The notes under the pieces were generated by a model, which worked only from the letters and a program-made list of their open reading frames with translations, searched no databases and was not told where the DNA came from. This document shows positions 35,440 through 43,562 of a stretch of DNA of 64,000 nt, in pieces. Position 1 is the first letter of the stretch; each line of letters opens with the position of its first letter. This DNA is from Nitrospirota bacterium (lineage in GTDB: Bacteria; Nitrospirota; Thermodesulfovibrionia; UBA6902). The DNA lies in NCBI GenBank assembly GCA_016234115.1, contig JACRHD010000026.1, positions 1-64,000 of the forward strand, given 5' to 3'. The translations under genes were made by a program, and so were the position numbers.

Positions 35440-35515
35440 ACCCCTGTACCCCTCTCAAGAGGGGAGAAAAGACATGGTCCCCTCCTGGGAGGGGTAGGGG
35501 GGTGGGTTTCTTCTG
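35440..35515. repeat. CCCCTC/GAGGGG hairpin repeat before dtd
   Basis: Two hairpins, CCCCTCTCAAGAGGGG and CCCCTCCTGGGAGGGG, end just before the dtd start codon. No separate ribosome site for dtd is seen, so the G-rich right arm may serve as one or hide it. Confidence 0.6.
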
Positions 35516-35518
35516 TCC

Positions 35519-35962
35519 ATGAGAATCCTTATTCAACGGGTCAAGAGAGCAAAAGTCCTTGTCAACGGACAGACAGTCGCAGAGATAGGGAAGGGCCTGT
35601 TGCTGCTCGTCGGCGTCGGCAAGGAAGATACGGAGGCAGACGCTGCACGGCTCGCCCGAAAAGTGGTAGGCCTGCGCATATTTGAGGACGCGGACGGGAA
35701 AATGAATCTTGATATCAAACAGGACGGCGGCGTTATTCTGAGCGTCTCCCAATTCACTCTCTATGCCGATACGAAGAAGGGCAACCGCCCGGGCTTTGAT
35801 CAATCGGCCGGCCCCGACACCGCAAGAGACTTCTATCTGATGCTCAATAATTTATTGAGAATTCAAGGGGTTGACGTTCGGGAGGGGACATTCGGCGCGC
35901 ACATGGAGGTCGAGCTGGTCAACGACGGGCCTGTAACGATATGGCTGGATTCAATAAAATGA
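35519..35962 (+). CDS. dtd: D-aminoacyl-tRNA deacylase
   Basis: A 147-residue DTD enzyme that hydrolyses D-amino acids (and Gly mischarged on tRNA-Ala) from tRNA. It has the two signature motifs, SQFTLYAD near residue 78 and NDGPVT (the Gly-cisPro motif) near residue 138, and the expected length. It is followed closely by the HDOD gene on the same strand. Confidence 0.96.
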   Translation: MRILIQRVKRAKVLVNGQTVAEIGKGLLLLVGVGKEDTEADAARLARKVVGLRIFEDADGKMNLDIKQDGGVILSVSQFTLYADTKKGNRPGFDQSAGPDTARDFYLMLNNLLRIQGVDVREGTFGAHMEVELVNDGPVTIWLDSIK

Positions 35963-35986
35963 TAATTTGTGCCGAATAGTATCAAT

Positions 35987-36841
35987 ATGACCGGCGCTGT
36001 TATGAACGAACCACTGAGGTCTTTTGTAAAGAACATCAAGAGCCTTCCGACTATCCCCGCTATCGCCCAGAAGATACTCGGACTCCTCAATGACAATCAG
36101 CTTTCAGTAGATAAAATTGAGGAGATCATTGAGAAAGACCCGGCCATATCCGCCAAGATACTTAGTGTGGCCAATTCCGCTTTTTTCGGGTTTCAGGTAA
36201 GCAGCGATTTCCTCAGAAACGCGATAATGAGGATTGGCTTCAATAACGTTAAAAACATCGCCCTCAGCATATCATTAATGACGGTCCTCGATGACGGCAA
36301 GAGGGGAACTGCGTTCGACTACAGGAGGATTTTCAACCACTCTATCGCGGTAGGATTTACCGCGAGACTCATATCGAAAAAACTCAGGCTTGACCACGCG
36401 GACGACTACCTGATGAACGGGATGCTCCACGACCTGGGCTACCTGGTGATGAACAGATACTCACCGGAAGCATACCAGGAAGTGCTGTTTACGTTTAAAG
36501 AAGGCCTACCACTGCTCGACGCGGAGAAGAAGGCCTTGCAGTTTACTCACGCAGAAGTAGGTTCGTGGCTTGCCGAAGAATGGAAATTGCCTGAAGTCGT
36601 CCAGGATATTAATATGTTCCACCATTCCCCTGCGCTTGCACACAGGAACACAAAACAGGTGGCCCTGATACATATCGCCGACTTTCTAACGGCCGCGAAT
36701 ATCCTGGGACCTATGGAAGACGATGTCCGGTACCCCCTCGATTCATCATCCCTCGAGATACTCGGCCTGAAGGAAAGCGACCTTAAGGAAATGGAAGAAT
36801 CCATTGGCGGAGTCCCATTTTCAGACGAGATATTCAAGTAA
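35987..36841 (+). CDS. HDOD domain signalling protein
   Basis: A 284-residue single HDOD-domain protein, related to HD phosphohydrolases but lacking their full metal site. It has KSLPTIPAIAQKILGLLND, DPAISAKILSVANSAFFGF and LMNGMLHDLGYLVMNRY. HDOD proteins take part in signal transduction, often chemotaxis, motility or cell-cycle control. A GTG at 35969 and an ATG at 36002 are also possible starts; none has a clear ribosome site. It follows dtd within 30 bases. Confidence 0.85.
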   Translation: MTGAVMNEPLRSFVKNIKSLPTIPAIAQKILGLLNDNQLSVDKIEEIIEKDPAISAKILSVANSAFFGFQVSSDFLRNAIMRIGFNNVKNIALSISLMTVLDDGKRGTAFDYRRIFNHSIAVGFTARLISKKLRLDHADDYLMNGMLHDLGYLVMNRYSPEAYQEVLFTFKEGLPLLDAEKKALQFTHAEVGSWLAEEWKLPEVVQDINMFHHSPALAHRNTKQVALIHIADFLTAANILGPMEDDVRYPLDSSSLEILGLKESDLKEMEESIGGVPFSDEIFK

Positions 36842-36954
36842 TCAGTAAGCTTTTTTGATGCGCCTCTCTCTTCCTTGACTAATCAGACAGATTCCGGTTA
36901 ATCTTTTATGCATCGTTGACTGGTGCTGAAATTCGGCTCTTCCGGAAATTGCAG

Positions 36955-37062
36955 GGAAAAATTCCCCCTTTGTAAAAGGGGGATTAAGGGGGATTTTGAA
37001 ATAATAATTTTCATCAATAAATCTCCCCTTACCCCTCTTTTATTAAGAGGGGAATAAGAGTT
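36955..37062. repeat. CCCCTTT/AAAGGGG hairpin repeats
   Basis: CCCCCTTTGTAAAAGGGGG followed by GGGGGATT, and CCCCTCTTTTATTAAGAGGGG, form two hairpins in the gap between the HDOD gene and the 80-residue gene. Confidence 0.6.
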
Positions 37063-37083
37063 ACAGAAAAAAGGAGAACCCCT

Positions 37084-37326
37084 ATGGCTTTCGATGTGGA
37101 AAAAGTTGCGCTTATCGCGCAGAAGATCAGTTTTGCCTTTGAAGACCAGTACGCCGACGTAGCCAAGAGGAATTTATTCGTGGCCCTTTTTGACAGGTAT
37201 CTGAATCCCGTCGATCCGGACGGGTCGATGGAGACATATGACGCCGTTATCGCATTGGGAAGGAAAGAGCCTGAAGAGTTTGAACGCATGCTTAAGGAGA
37301 TGAAAGACAAGTCTCTGATTGACTGA
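37084..37326 (+). CDS. Conserved-looking small protein, unknown function
   Basis: An 80-residue helical, acidic protein (KVALIAQKISFAFEDQYADV, YLNPVDPDGSMETYDAVI, EFERMLKEMKDKSLID). It has no signal peptide, membrane segment or cysteine motif. I do not recognise a family. A clear AAAGGAGAA ribosome site eight bases before the ATG and a regular codon pattern support it as a gene. It stands alone between two repeats. Confidence 0.7.
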   Translation: MAFDVEKVALIAQKISFAFEDQYADVAKRNLFVALFDRYLNPVDPDGSMETYDAVIALGRKEPEEFERMLKEMKDKSLID

Positions 37327-37331
37327 CTTTG

Positions 37332-37471
37332 TTTGTCATTCCCGCAGTCAGTTAGCGGGAATCCACACTCGGCATGCTCAGCGTAACAAACTTGTCATGG
37401 TGAGCCTGTCGAAGGATTAGCTTGTTGATCCATGGATGCCCGATTAAGAACTTCGGGCATGACGGATACAG
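37332..37471. repeat. Dispersed composite repeat
   Basis: It contains GTCATTCCCGCAG...TTAGCGGGAATCCAC, ACTTGTCATGGTGAGCCTG and ATGCCCGATTAAGAACTTCG hairpins, the same modules as at 740-915, 7426-7590 and 15655-15716. Confidence 0.7.
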
Positions 37472-37489
37472 GTTTATGAAATAATAACA

Positions 37490-38233
37490 TTAGAAATGTT
37501 GTAAATAAACCGGTTCGTACTCCAGCGTTACCGTATCGATTCTGAGAATAAACGGCCTGCCATAAGCAAAACTCGAATTAACGGTAATAACCTTTCCTGC
37601 ATGCTCGGTGTAAGGACCATTAACTGCCTTTCCCGGCTCGTGGCCTCTGACAATCATTTTCAGCCCGAGCGAGGAAAGGACTTTTCGTGTGATATCTTCC
37701 CCGAACAACAGACCCGCCCCTCTCGGATTTCTATGCTCTCCATGTCTCGCAGAGGGATCGCTCCACAGAAGATTTATTTCATTTTCACGTTTTGACAAAT
37801 CCTCCACGTATTTTATTTTTGAAGATATGCCCGCATGGACAAACAGGACATTATTGATTATCGCGGCTATGTAAAGTTTCTCAAGGAAACCTAACATGAC
37901 ATTGCTGTAAAATTTTTCCCATGATCCGTACTTAATCTTCGCCTCGGAAATCAGGTCGCACGGGTAAAAAGTGGGACTGCCGTTATCATACAATTCATGG
38001 TTCCCTTTGAGGGCTATAATGTCTTTCATTGCGCTTTGCAGCCTGACGAGGTCCATTATTATTTCTACGCCTTTGGGACCTCTGTCGGCATAGTCACCCA
38101 TAAAGATCAGTAATGAGTCTTCTTTGTATTTTTCAAACGCGTGCAGTATTTTGCTGTAGCTCTCATAATCCCCGTGCATATCGCCGGCGGCATAGACGTT
38201 CCTGATATTGCCTGTAAATACTTTGTGTCCCAT
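37490..38233 (-). CDS. PPP-family metallophosphoesterase
   Basis: A 247-residue calcineurin-like Ser/Thr-type phosphatase. The metal-binding motifs are in order: GDMHGDYES near residue 18, GDYADRGPKG near residue 46 and LKGNHELYD near residue 77; later His residues lie in LFVHAGISS and RGHEPGKA. Substrates may be phosphoproteins or nucleotides. It starts seven bases after the peptidase gene, so both are probably co-transcribed. Confidence 0.9.
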   Translation of the reverse strand: MGHKVFTGNIRNVYAAGDMHGDYESYSKILHAFEKYKEDSLLIFMGDYADRGPKGVEIIMDLVRLQSAMKDIIALKGNHELYDNGSPTFYPCDLISEAKIKYGSWEKFYSNVMLGFLEKLYIAAIINNVLFVHAGISSKIKYVEDLSKRENEINLLWSDPSARHGEHRNPRGAGLLFGEDITRKVLSSLGLKMIVRGHEPGKAVNGPYTEHAGKVITVNSSFAYGRPFILRIDTVTLEYEPVYLQHF

Positions 38234-38240
38234 TAGGAAC

Positions 38241-39098
38241 TCACAATTCTTTCACAACGACTTTTTTCCCATCGGTGTAACCCGACGCCATATATTTCGT
38301 GTTGTGACTGATCGTAAACCTCTCTCCAGAGCTGATTACAATGACTCCTGCCTCGCCCCCGATGCCGGACAGTCTTTTCAGCGATGCACCCGCTGCCTGA
38401 GCAGGCGACATGGTTTTAAGCTTCATGCATATCTCTTTCGCAAGGGAAAGTCTCAAAATATATTCTCCCTGACCCGTGCAGGAGACGGCCCCTGATGAAT
38501 TGTCCGCGTACACCCCCGCCCCTATGACAGGGGTATCGCCTACACGCCCCGGGAGCATTGCGGCTACCCCGCCGGTGGAAGAGCCCGAGGCAAGGTCGCC
38601 ATGACCGTCAAGGGCAACGGCCCCTACGGTCGAAAAATAACGGTTGTACATCCGCACCACGGCCTTCTTTTTGGTCTTTATTTTTTCGAGCTTGCGCAGC
38701 GCTTCTTCATCAGGCGCTTTCAGCGGTTCGAGACACCCGGCTATCCTGCTTGCGCCTGTGTTCGTGAGCATGACATGCGGAGTTTTCATGACAAGCCGCG
38801 CCGCGTGTATTGGATTTCTTATTCCCTCAAGGCCGATAACAGCTCCCGCGCCGAGACCTTTACCTTCCATGACCGAGGCATCAAGCCTTCTCACGCCGTC
38901 GAGCTGAAGGTTCCCCCCGGCGCCGGCATTAAAGACGCCTGAATCTTCAAGGATTGTTATTGCCAAGACTACTGCGTCAAGCGAACTTCCGCCGTTGCGC
39001 AATATGTCGTATCCATATGAAAGAGATTCCGAAAGCGTCTTCAGCGCCTCTTTTGAAGGCTTCCTGTTACCCGCGCCGCCGTGAACAATCAGAAGCAT
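38241..39098 (-). CDS. Isoaspartyl peptidase / L-asparaginase (Ntn hydrolase)
   Basis: A 285-residue plant-type asparaginase precursor. Self-cleavage should expose Thr157 in STVGAVALD; the downstream SSTGGVAAMLPGRVGDTPVIG contains the substrate-binding residues. The N-terminal part has LLIVHGGAG and VFNAGAGGNLQLDG. It removes isoaspartyl dipeptides or deamidates asparagine. It precedes the phosphatase gene on the minus strand. Confidence 0.93.
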   Translation of the reverse strand: MLLIVHGGAGNRKPSKEALKTLSESLSYGYDILRNGGSSLDAVVLAITILEDSGVFNAGAGGNLQLDGVRRLDASVMEGKGLGAGAVIGLEGIRNPIHAARLVMKTPHVMLTNTGASRIAGCLEPLKAPDEEALRKLEKIKTKKKAVVRMYNRYFSTVGAVALDGHGDLASGSSTGGVAAMLPGRVGDTPVIGAGVYADNSSGAVSCTGQGEYILRLSLAKEICMKLKTMSPAQAAGASLKRLSGIGGEAGVIVISSGERFTISHNTKYMASGYTDGKKVVVKEL

Positions 39099-39189
39099 CT
39101 TTGTCCTCCTTGCATAAATAATATCACAGCCGGGGCGTTTCCATTACTACTTGCTTTCTTTAATCATGATGTTCAGACCTTGTCTTTAG

Positions 39190-39222
39190 TCCCCTCTTGA
39201 GAGGGGTGCAGGGGTGTGTTTA
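39190..39222. repeat. CCCCTC hairpin repeat
   Basis: CCCCTCTTGAGAGGGG followed by GGGGTGTG, the same family as at 35440-35515. The rest of the 39099-39366 gap shows no gene. Confidence 0.5.
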
Positions 39223-39366
39223 AACCTGTATCATACCGTAAAGATTCTTGTTTACAATCCCCATAAAGATACCCTATATTATCCCCATCGACTCAGCGGC
39301 CCAGTTCAACATATGATTGGGATCCTACACATTTTACAAAATTCACGTTATGTTTGATAAACGGCA

Positions 39367-39741
39367 ATGACCAGCGACAAGACAAAAAAAGAGCGGCTTG
39401 ACCAGAGCAGGTTGAAAAGGGCTAAAGCGACGGCTGATATCGATACTCGCGATGAGAATATCACTCCGCCTCCCGGCGCCGTGATGGCGGACCATGCGCA
39501 ACTTTCACACAACAACACGTATGATCGTTTGCCGAGGTTCTACATAGACAAAGTCGTAGTGTGCCGGCAATGCGGTAAAGAAGAGGTCTGGCCGGCGGAG
39601 AGGCAAAAATGGTGGTATGAAATAGCGAAAGGAAACATCAATACTCAGGCGGTGCTTTGCCGGTCCTGCAGGGGAAAAGAAAAGGCACGAAAAGATGCAG
39701 CCCGGCGCGTCCTCCCGGCGGGCTTGAAAAAAAATAAATGA
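39367..39741 (+). CDS. Zinc-ribbon domain protein
   Basis: A 124-residue basic protein. Residues about 55-105 form the probable zinc-ribbon: YIDKVVVCRQCGKEEVWPAE and, later, AVLCRSCRGKEKARK, giving two CxxC pairs. The N-terminal third is charged and likely disordered. The domain is common in bacterial proteins of unknown role, possibly nucleic-acid binding. It is followed by a DUF2277 gene. Confidence 0.75.
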   Translation: MTSDKTKKERLDQSRLKRAKATADIDTRDENITPPPGAVMADHAQLSHNNTYDRLPRFYIDKVVVCRQCGKEEVWPAERQKWWYEIAKGNINTQAVLCRSCRGKEKARKDAARRVLPAGLKKNK

Positions 39742-39771
39742 AAAGCTTCCTGATCCATTGAGGTAACACCC

Positions 39772-40032
39772 ATGTGCAGAAACATCAAAACCCTTTTCAA
39801 CATCACCCCGCCCGTAACGGACAATGAAATCCGCGACGCCGCGCTGCAATTCGTGAGAAAGGTAAGCGGCTTCCGCAAGCCGTCGAAAGCCAATGAGGCC
39901 GCATTCCTTGCGGCTGTTGAAGAGATAGCGGAAGCTTCCAGAAACCTTCTGGGCTCGCTTGAGACAAATGCGCCGCCAAGGGACCGCTCGGAAGAGGCAG
40001 TCGTAGCGAAAGCGCGCGCTGCATGGAAGTGA
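39772..40032 (+). CDS. DUF2277 domain protein
   Basis: An 86-residue protein that begins MCRNIKTLFNITPP and continues AALQFVRKVSGFRKPSK, NEAAFLAAVEEIAEAS and APPRDRSEEA, the diagnostic pattern of DUF2277. The family is highly conserved and of unknown function; the CRNIK start and the later Arg/Lys residues are invariant. It follows the zinc-ribbon gene by 30 bases. Confidence 0.93.
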   Translation: MCRNIKTLFNITPPVTDNEIRDAALQFVRKVSGFRKPSKANEAAFLAAVEEIAEASRNLLGSLETNAPPRDRSEEAVVAKARAAWK

Positions 40033-40174
40033 GTTGTCAAACTGGATGAAAGGCGTCTTTTATAAAAGACTTTTCAATTATTGTAAAATAACTGATGCAG
40101 TGGAAAAAGGGGAATAAAGTCTGTGGCAGATGACCACACGTGTTTTTGAATTCAATTTATAATGTCTCATTGTT

Positions 40175-41521
40175 ATGACTAAAAAATATCACATCCACAC
40201 CTTCGGTTGCCAGATGAATGTCCATGATTCCGAGAAAGTCGCCGGTATCCTGTCCGAGGCCGGTTACGGTCAGGCGGATTCCATGAATGACGCCGACGTT
40301 ATTGTCCTGAACACCTGCAGCATCAGAGATAAGGCGGAGCAGAAATTCTACAGCGAGTTAGGCAGGCTGGTTACAGTGAAGAAGGACAATCCTAACTTGA
40401 AAATTGCCGTGGCCGGATGTATCGCCCAGCAGAGAGGCGAAGGGTTGTTTAAACGATTTCCCTATGTGGATATTATCTTCGGCCCTGACAATATTAATAA
40501 CTTCCAGACGTGGATAATGAACGGGAAGCAGGACATTGGCCAGGTAACGAAAAAGGCGGCATTGGACTTTAATCCGGAATATCACTTGAAGCATCTGCCT
40601 GTGAAAAGGGCAGGGAAGTTGAAGGCGTGGGTGTCGATCATGTACGGCTGTGACAATTTCTGCGCCTATTGTGTCGTGCCCTTTACCCGGGGACGGGAAA
40701 GGAGCAGGTCCGGGAAAGATATATTCAATGAAATTTCCGCCCTTGCGGGACAGGGGTTCAGGGAAGTCACTCTCCTGGGGCAGAACGTAAATTCTTACGG
40801 CAGGAACCTCCCGGAGAACATGGATTTTCCCGATCTCCTGAAAATGATTCATGACATAGAGGGACTAAAAAGGATCAGGTTTGTTACTTCACATCCACGG
40901 GATTTGTCGGAAAAACTCATCAGCACGATGAAGGACTTGCCGAAATTATGCAGACATATCCACTTGCCGGTGCAGTCCGGCTCAGACAGGATACTGAATT
41001 TAATGAACCGTGGCTACTGCCTTGAGGAATACAAGTACAAGACGGACATGCTGAAGTCCGCTATGCCGGATATAGCAATAACTACTGATATAATCACCGG
41101 TTTCCCAGGCGAAACTGAAGAAGATCATCAATGTACCATCAGTACGCTCGCCGATATCGGGTATGACGGGATTTTCGCATTTAAATATTCAAGGAGACCA
41201 GGCACAAAGGCGCTCGATCTGCCTGATCATGTTGATGAAAAGATCAAGGCGCGCCGGCTTTCTGAAATATTGACGATACAGGAAGGCATTACTTACAGTA
41301 AAAACAGGCTGCTGGAAGGAAAGGTGTTTGATGTCCTGGTGGAAGGTGTAAGCGAGACCGATTGTGATAAACTGACCGGCCGGACCGGCTCCAACAAGAT
41401 AGTCAATTTTTACGGGAGCCAAAACGATATCGGGAGGTCCCTGGACGTGAAGATATCAGAGGCAAAGCTTCATTCATTGGTCGGAGAAAAAGTTGGCAAT
41501 ATGTCTTGTAACTATCTGTGA
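40175..41521 (+). CDS. miaB: tRNA-2-methylthio-N6-dimethylallyladenosine synthase MiaB
   Basis: A 448-residue radical SAM methylthiotransferase that adds the 2-methylthio group to i6A37 of tRNA. The N-terminal UPF0004 domain begins IHTFGCQMNVHDSEK and has three conserved Cys for the second cluster. The radical SAM motif is YGCDNFCAYCVVPFTRGRE (CxxxCxxC) near residue 160. HLPVQSGSDRILNLMNRGY and a C-terminal TRAM domain complete the enzyme. It lies just before mtaB, a paralogue with a different target base. Confidence 0.95.
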   Translation: MTKKYHIHTFGCQMNVHDSEKVAGILSEAGYGQADSMNDADVIVLNTCSIRDKAEQKFYSELGRLVTVKKDNPNLKIAVAGCIAQQRGEGLFKRFPYVDIIFGPDNINNFQTWIMNGKQDIGQVTKKAALDFNPEYHLKHLPVKRAGKLKAWVSIMYGCDNFCAYCVVPFTRGRERSRSGKDIFNEISALAGQGFREVTLLGQNVNSYGRNLPENMDFPDLLKMIHDIEGLKRIRFVTSHPRDLSEKLISTMKDLPKLCRHIHLPVQSGSDRILNLMNRGYCLEEYKYKTDMLKSAMPDIAITTDIITGFPGETEEDHQCTISTLADIGYDGIFAFKYSRRPGTKALDLPDHVDEKIKARRLSEILTIQEGITYSKNRLLEGKVFDVLVEGVSETDCDKLTGRTGSNKIVNFYGSQNDIGRSLDVKISEAKLHSLVGEKVGNMSCNYL

Positions 41522-41553
41522 TAATCTGCAGGATTTCTTAATCAGACTTTCTT

Positions 41554-42837
41554 ATGAGAATAGCGATACAGACATTGGGCTGTAAGGTCAATCAATCGGA
41601 AAGCGCTTCCATTGGAGGGATATTGAGGGACAATGGCTTTGAAATTGTTTCTCATGATGACAGTCCCGATGTTTGCATAATAAACACCTGCACGGTAACG
41701 GCAAGGAGCGATGCCCAGTCAAGACAGCTTATAAGAAAGGCAGCAAGGTCAGGCGCACGGGTCGTGGCTGCGGGATGTTATGCGCAACTGAGGCCCGATG
41801 AGATATCAAATATAGAGGGACTTGATATTATCATAGGTAACTCCGGGAAAGACAACATTCTTGATTTAATACAAAAGTTGAAAAAGGACGACGGCGTCAT
41901 CGTAAACATGACTGACCCGGATGTTTCACATGTGCCGGGACCTTATTATTCCTCGAGATCGAGGGCCTTTCTCAAGATACAGGACGGATGCAATTTTTCA
42001 TGTTCATATTGCGCTGTTCCTTTGGCCAGAGGCAGGAGCCGGAGTGTGGACAAGGAGCAAATCGTTTCATCTGCCCGGCGATTCGTTTCTGAGGGCTACA
42101 GGGAAATAGTATTGACCGGTATTCATATTGGTACTTATGGGTTAGACCATGTGCCCAAAAGTTCTTTATTAAATATTGTGGATATGTTGGCAGGATCCTT
42201 CCCAGAGGTACGCATCAGGCTAAGTTCACTGGAGCCCCAGGAATTCAGGGAGGAATACTTGGAGCTAATAAAAAATGGGCCTGTTTGCGATCACTTGCAT
42301 ATTCCCGTTCAAAGCTGTTCGGACAAAATTCTCCGGGCCATGAACCGTGGCTATACCGCCGCGTATTTCAAGGGACTTATCGAGAAGATCGTTTCCGCAT
42401 GTCCGGGCATTTCTGTCGGCACTGATCTGATAGCTGGATTTCCAGGGGAAAATGACGACGACTTTTACGATACAGTACGACTTATTGAGCAATTGCCTCT
42501 TAGTTACCTTCATGTATTTCCATATTCAAAGAGACCGGATACAAAGGCATTGTCTTTTGAAGACCATGTCAGTGAAAAGGTCAAGCGGGAAAGAGTGAAG
42601 ATTTTATTTGAGATAGCAGGCATAAAGAAAAGAAATTATATGAAAAATAGCCTTGATAATATCCTGGATGTAATCGTTGAGAATAGGACTGAATCTAATG
42701 GATATTGGTCGGGCTTATCGTCTAATTACCTTAAACTTTCGATAATATCAGACGTTGCGCAGAGGGGGCAGCGCATCAGGGCGAGAGTCATTTCCTTGAC
42801 TGATACGGGGTTACAGGCAGAACACCTTCTTCAATAA
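41554..42837 (+). CDS. mtaB: tRNA (t6A37-C2)-methylthiotransferase MtaB
   Basis: A 427-residue paralogue of MiaB that methylthiolates t6A37. It begins IAIQTLGCKVNQSES, the MtaB-type start, and has DGCNFSCSYCAVPLARGRSR near residue 147 with the CxxxCxxC motif. LHIPVQSCSDKILRAMNRGY matches the MtaB branch. The C-terminal TRAM is shorter than in MiaB. Gene order suggests shared transcription with miaB, 32 bases upstream. Confidence 0.92.
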   Translation: MRIAIQTLGCKVNQSESASIGGILRDNGFEIVSHDDSPDVCIINTCTVTARSDAQSRQLIRKAARSGARVVAAGCYAQLRPDEISNIEGLDIIIGNSGKDNILDLIQKLKKDDGVIVNMTDPDVSHVPGPYYSSRSRAFLKIQDGCNFSCSYCAVPLARGRSRSVDKEQIVSSARRFVSEGYREIVLTGIHIGTYGLDHVPKSSLLNIVDMLAGSFPEVRIRLSSLEPQEFREEYLELIKNGPVCDHLHIPVQSCSDKILRAMNRGYTAAYFKGLIEKIVSACPGISVGTDLIAGFPGENDDDFYDTVRLIEQLPLSYLHVFPYSKRPDTKALSFEDHVSEKVKRERVKILFEIAGIKKRNYMKNSLDNILDVIVENRTESNGYWSGLSSNYLKLSIISDVAQRGQRIRARVISLTDTGLQAEHLLQ

Positions 42838-43065
42838 TTATAATTATATAACTCTCAGTTTTAATTATCTTTTTTGCGTGCTCAAAAGTTGTGCAATCCT
42901 TGAAAAACCTGCTTCAGTAGCCATTTTAAAAGGGGGGCCTCATGTGTTTTAACATGTTCTTAACAAAAGTTTGACGCAACCAATGTCCGATAAGATATAT
43001 TATGTTAAATTAGATTTAAGGTGAAGCGGGCAGTAGATGGTTTTTGATTTCCTTGATCCGCCTAA

Positions 43066-43267
43066 CCCGTATTATTCATAAGCTCCAGGAGGTATGATTC
43101 AAAAACATATTGCTGCAATCCCCTGGCCGGAATTTTCGCGTGGTGTAATAAGTACACTCTGAAAAGCAATGACCTGAAGAGCGAAAAGTCCTGACAAATA
43201 ATCTCATTGCTTTCAAGATGTTTTTGAAGCATGCCCCCCGGAGTACGATATGTGTGAATAATCCGTG
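43066..43267 (+). mobile_element. MITE-like element, copy B
   Basis: A 202-bp non-coding element in the same orientation as copy C (54568-54770) and inverted relative to copy A (14082-14280). The terminal repeats are slightly eroded (CCCGTATTATTCA ... TGAATAATCCGTG). CTAA flanks both ends (43062-43065 and 43268-43271), a probable 4-bp target duplication. It lies in the gene-free gap 42838-43562. Confidence 0.8.
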
Positions 43268-43299
43268 CTAACTAAGATAAAGTGATTAATCTTAGAAAA

Positions 43300-43448
43300 A
43301 GCAGTTAACCACAGAGGCACGGAGGCACCGAGTTAAAAAATAAGAGAAAAGGCCAATATGAATCATTCACCTAAGTGATGAAGCAAAATTATTCGATAAC
43401 CTCTTGTTTTCTCAGTGTCTCTGTGCCTCTGTGGTAAATGAACTGCTG
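43300..43448. repeat. Inverted repeat with CCACAGAGGCAC arms
   Basis: AGCAGTTAACCACAGAGGCA and its inverse near 43419-43448 (CTGTGCCTCTGTGGT, then AACTGCT) bound about 85 bases of AT-rich sequence. A related single arm lies at 8604-8623. The rest of the gap to pheT has a short fragment of the GCCCGAAG repeat and no gene. Confidence 0.65.
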
Positions 43449-43562
43449 TTTTTAGGTTAATTAGAGTCTGTCCATAAAAAGGACTTCGGGCATGAGGAAA
43501 TTGAAATTCTATAGGTTAGGACGGACACTAAGCCAAGTGATTAATTAAGAGGACGGGGGGCA

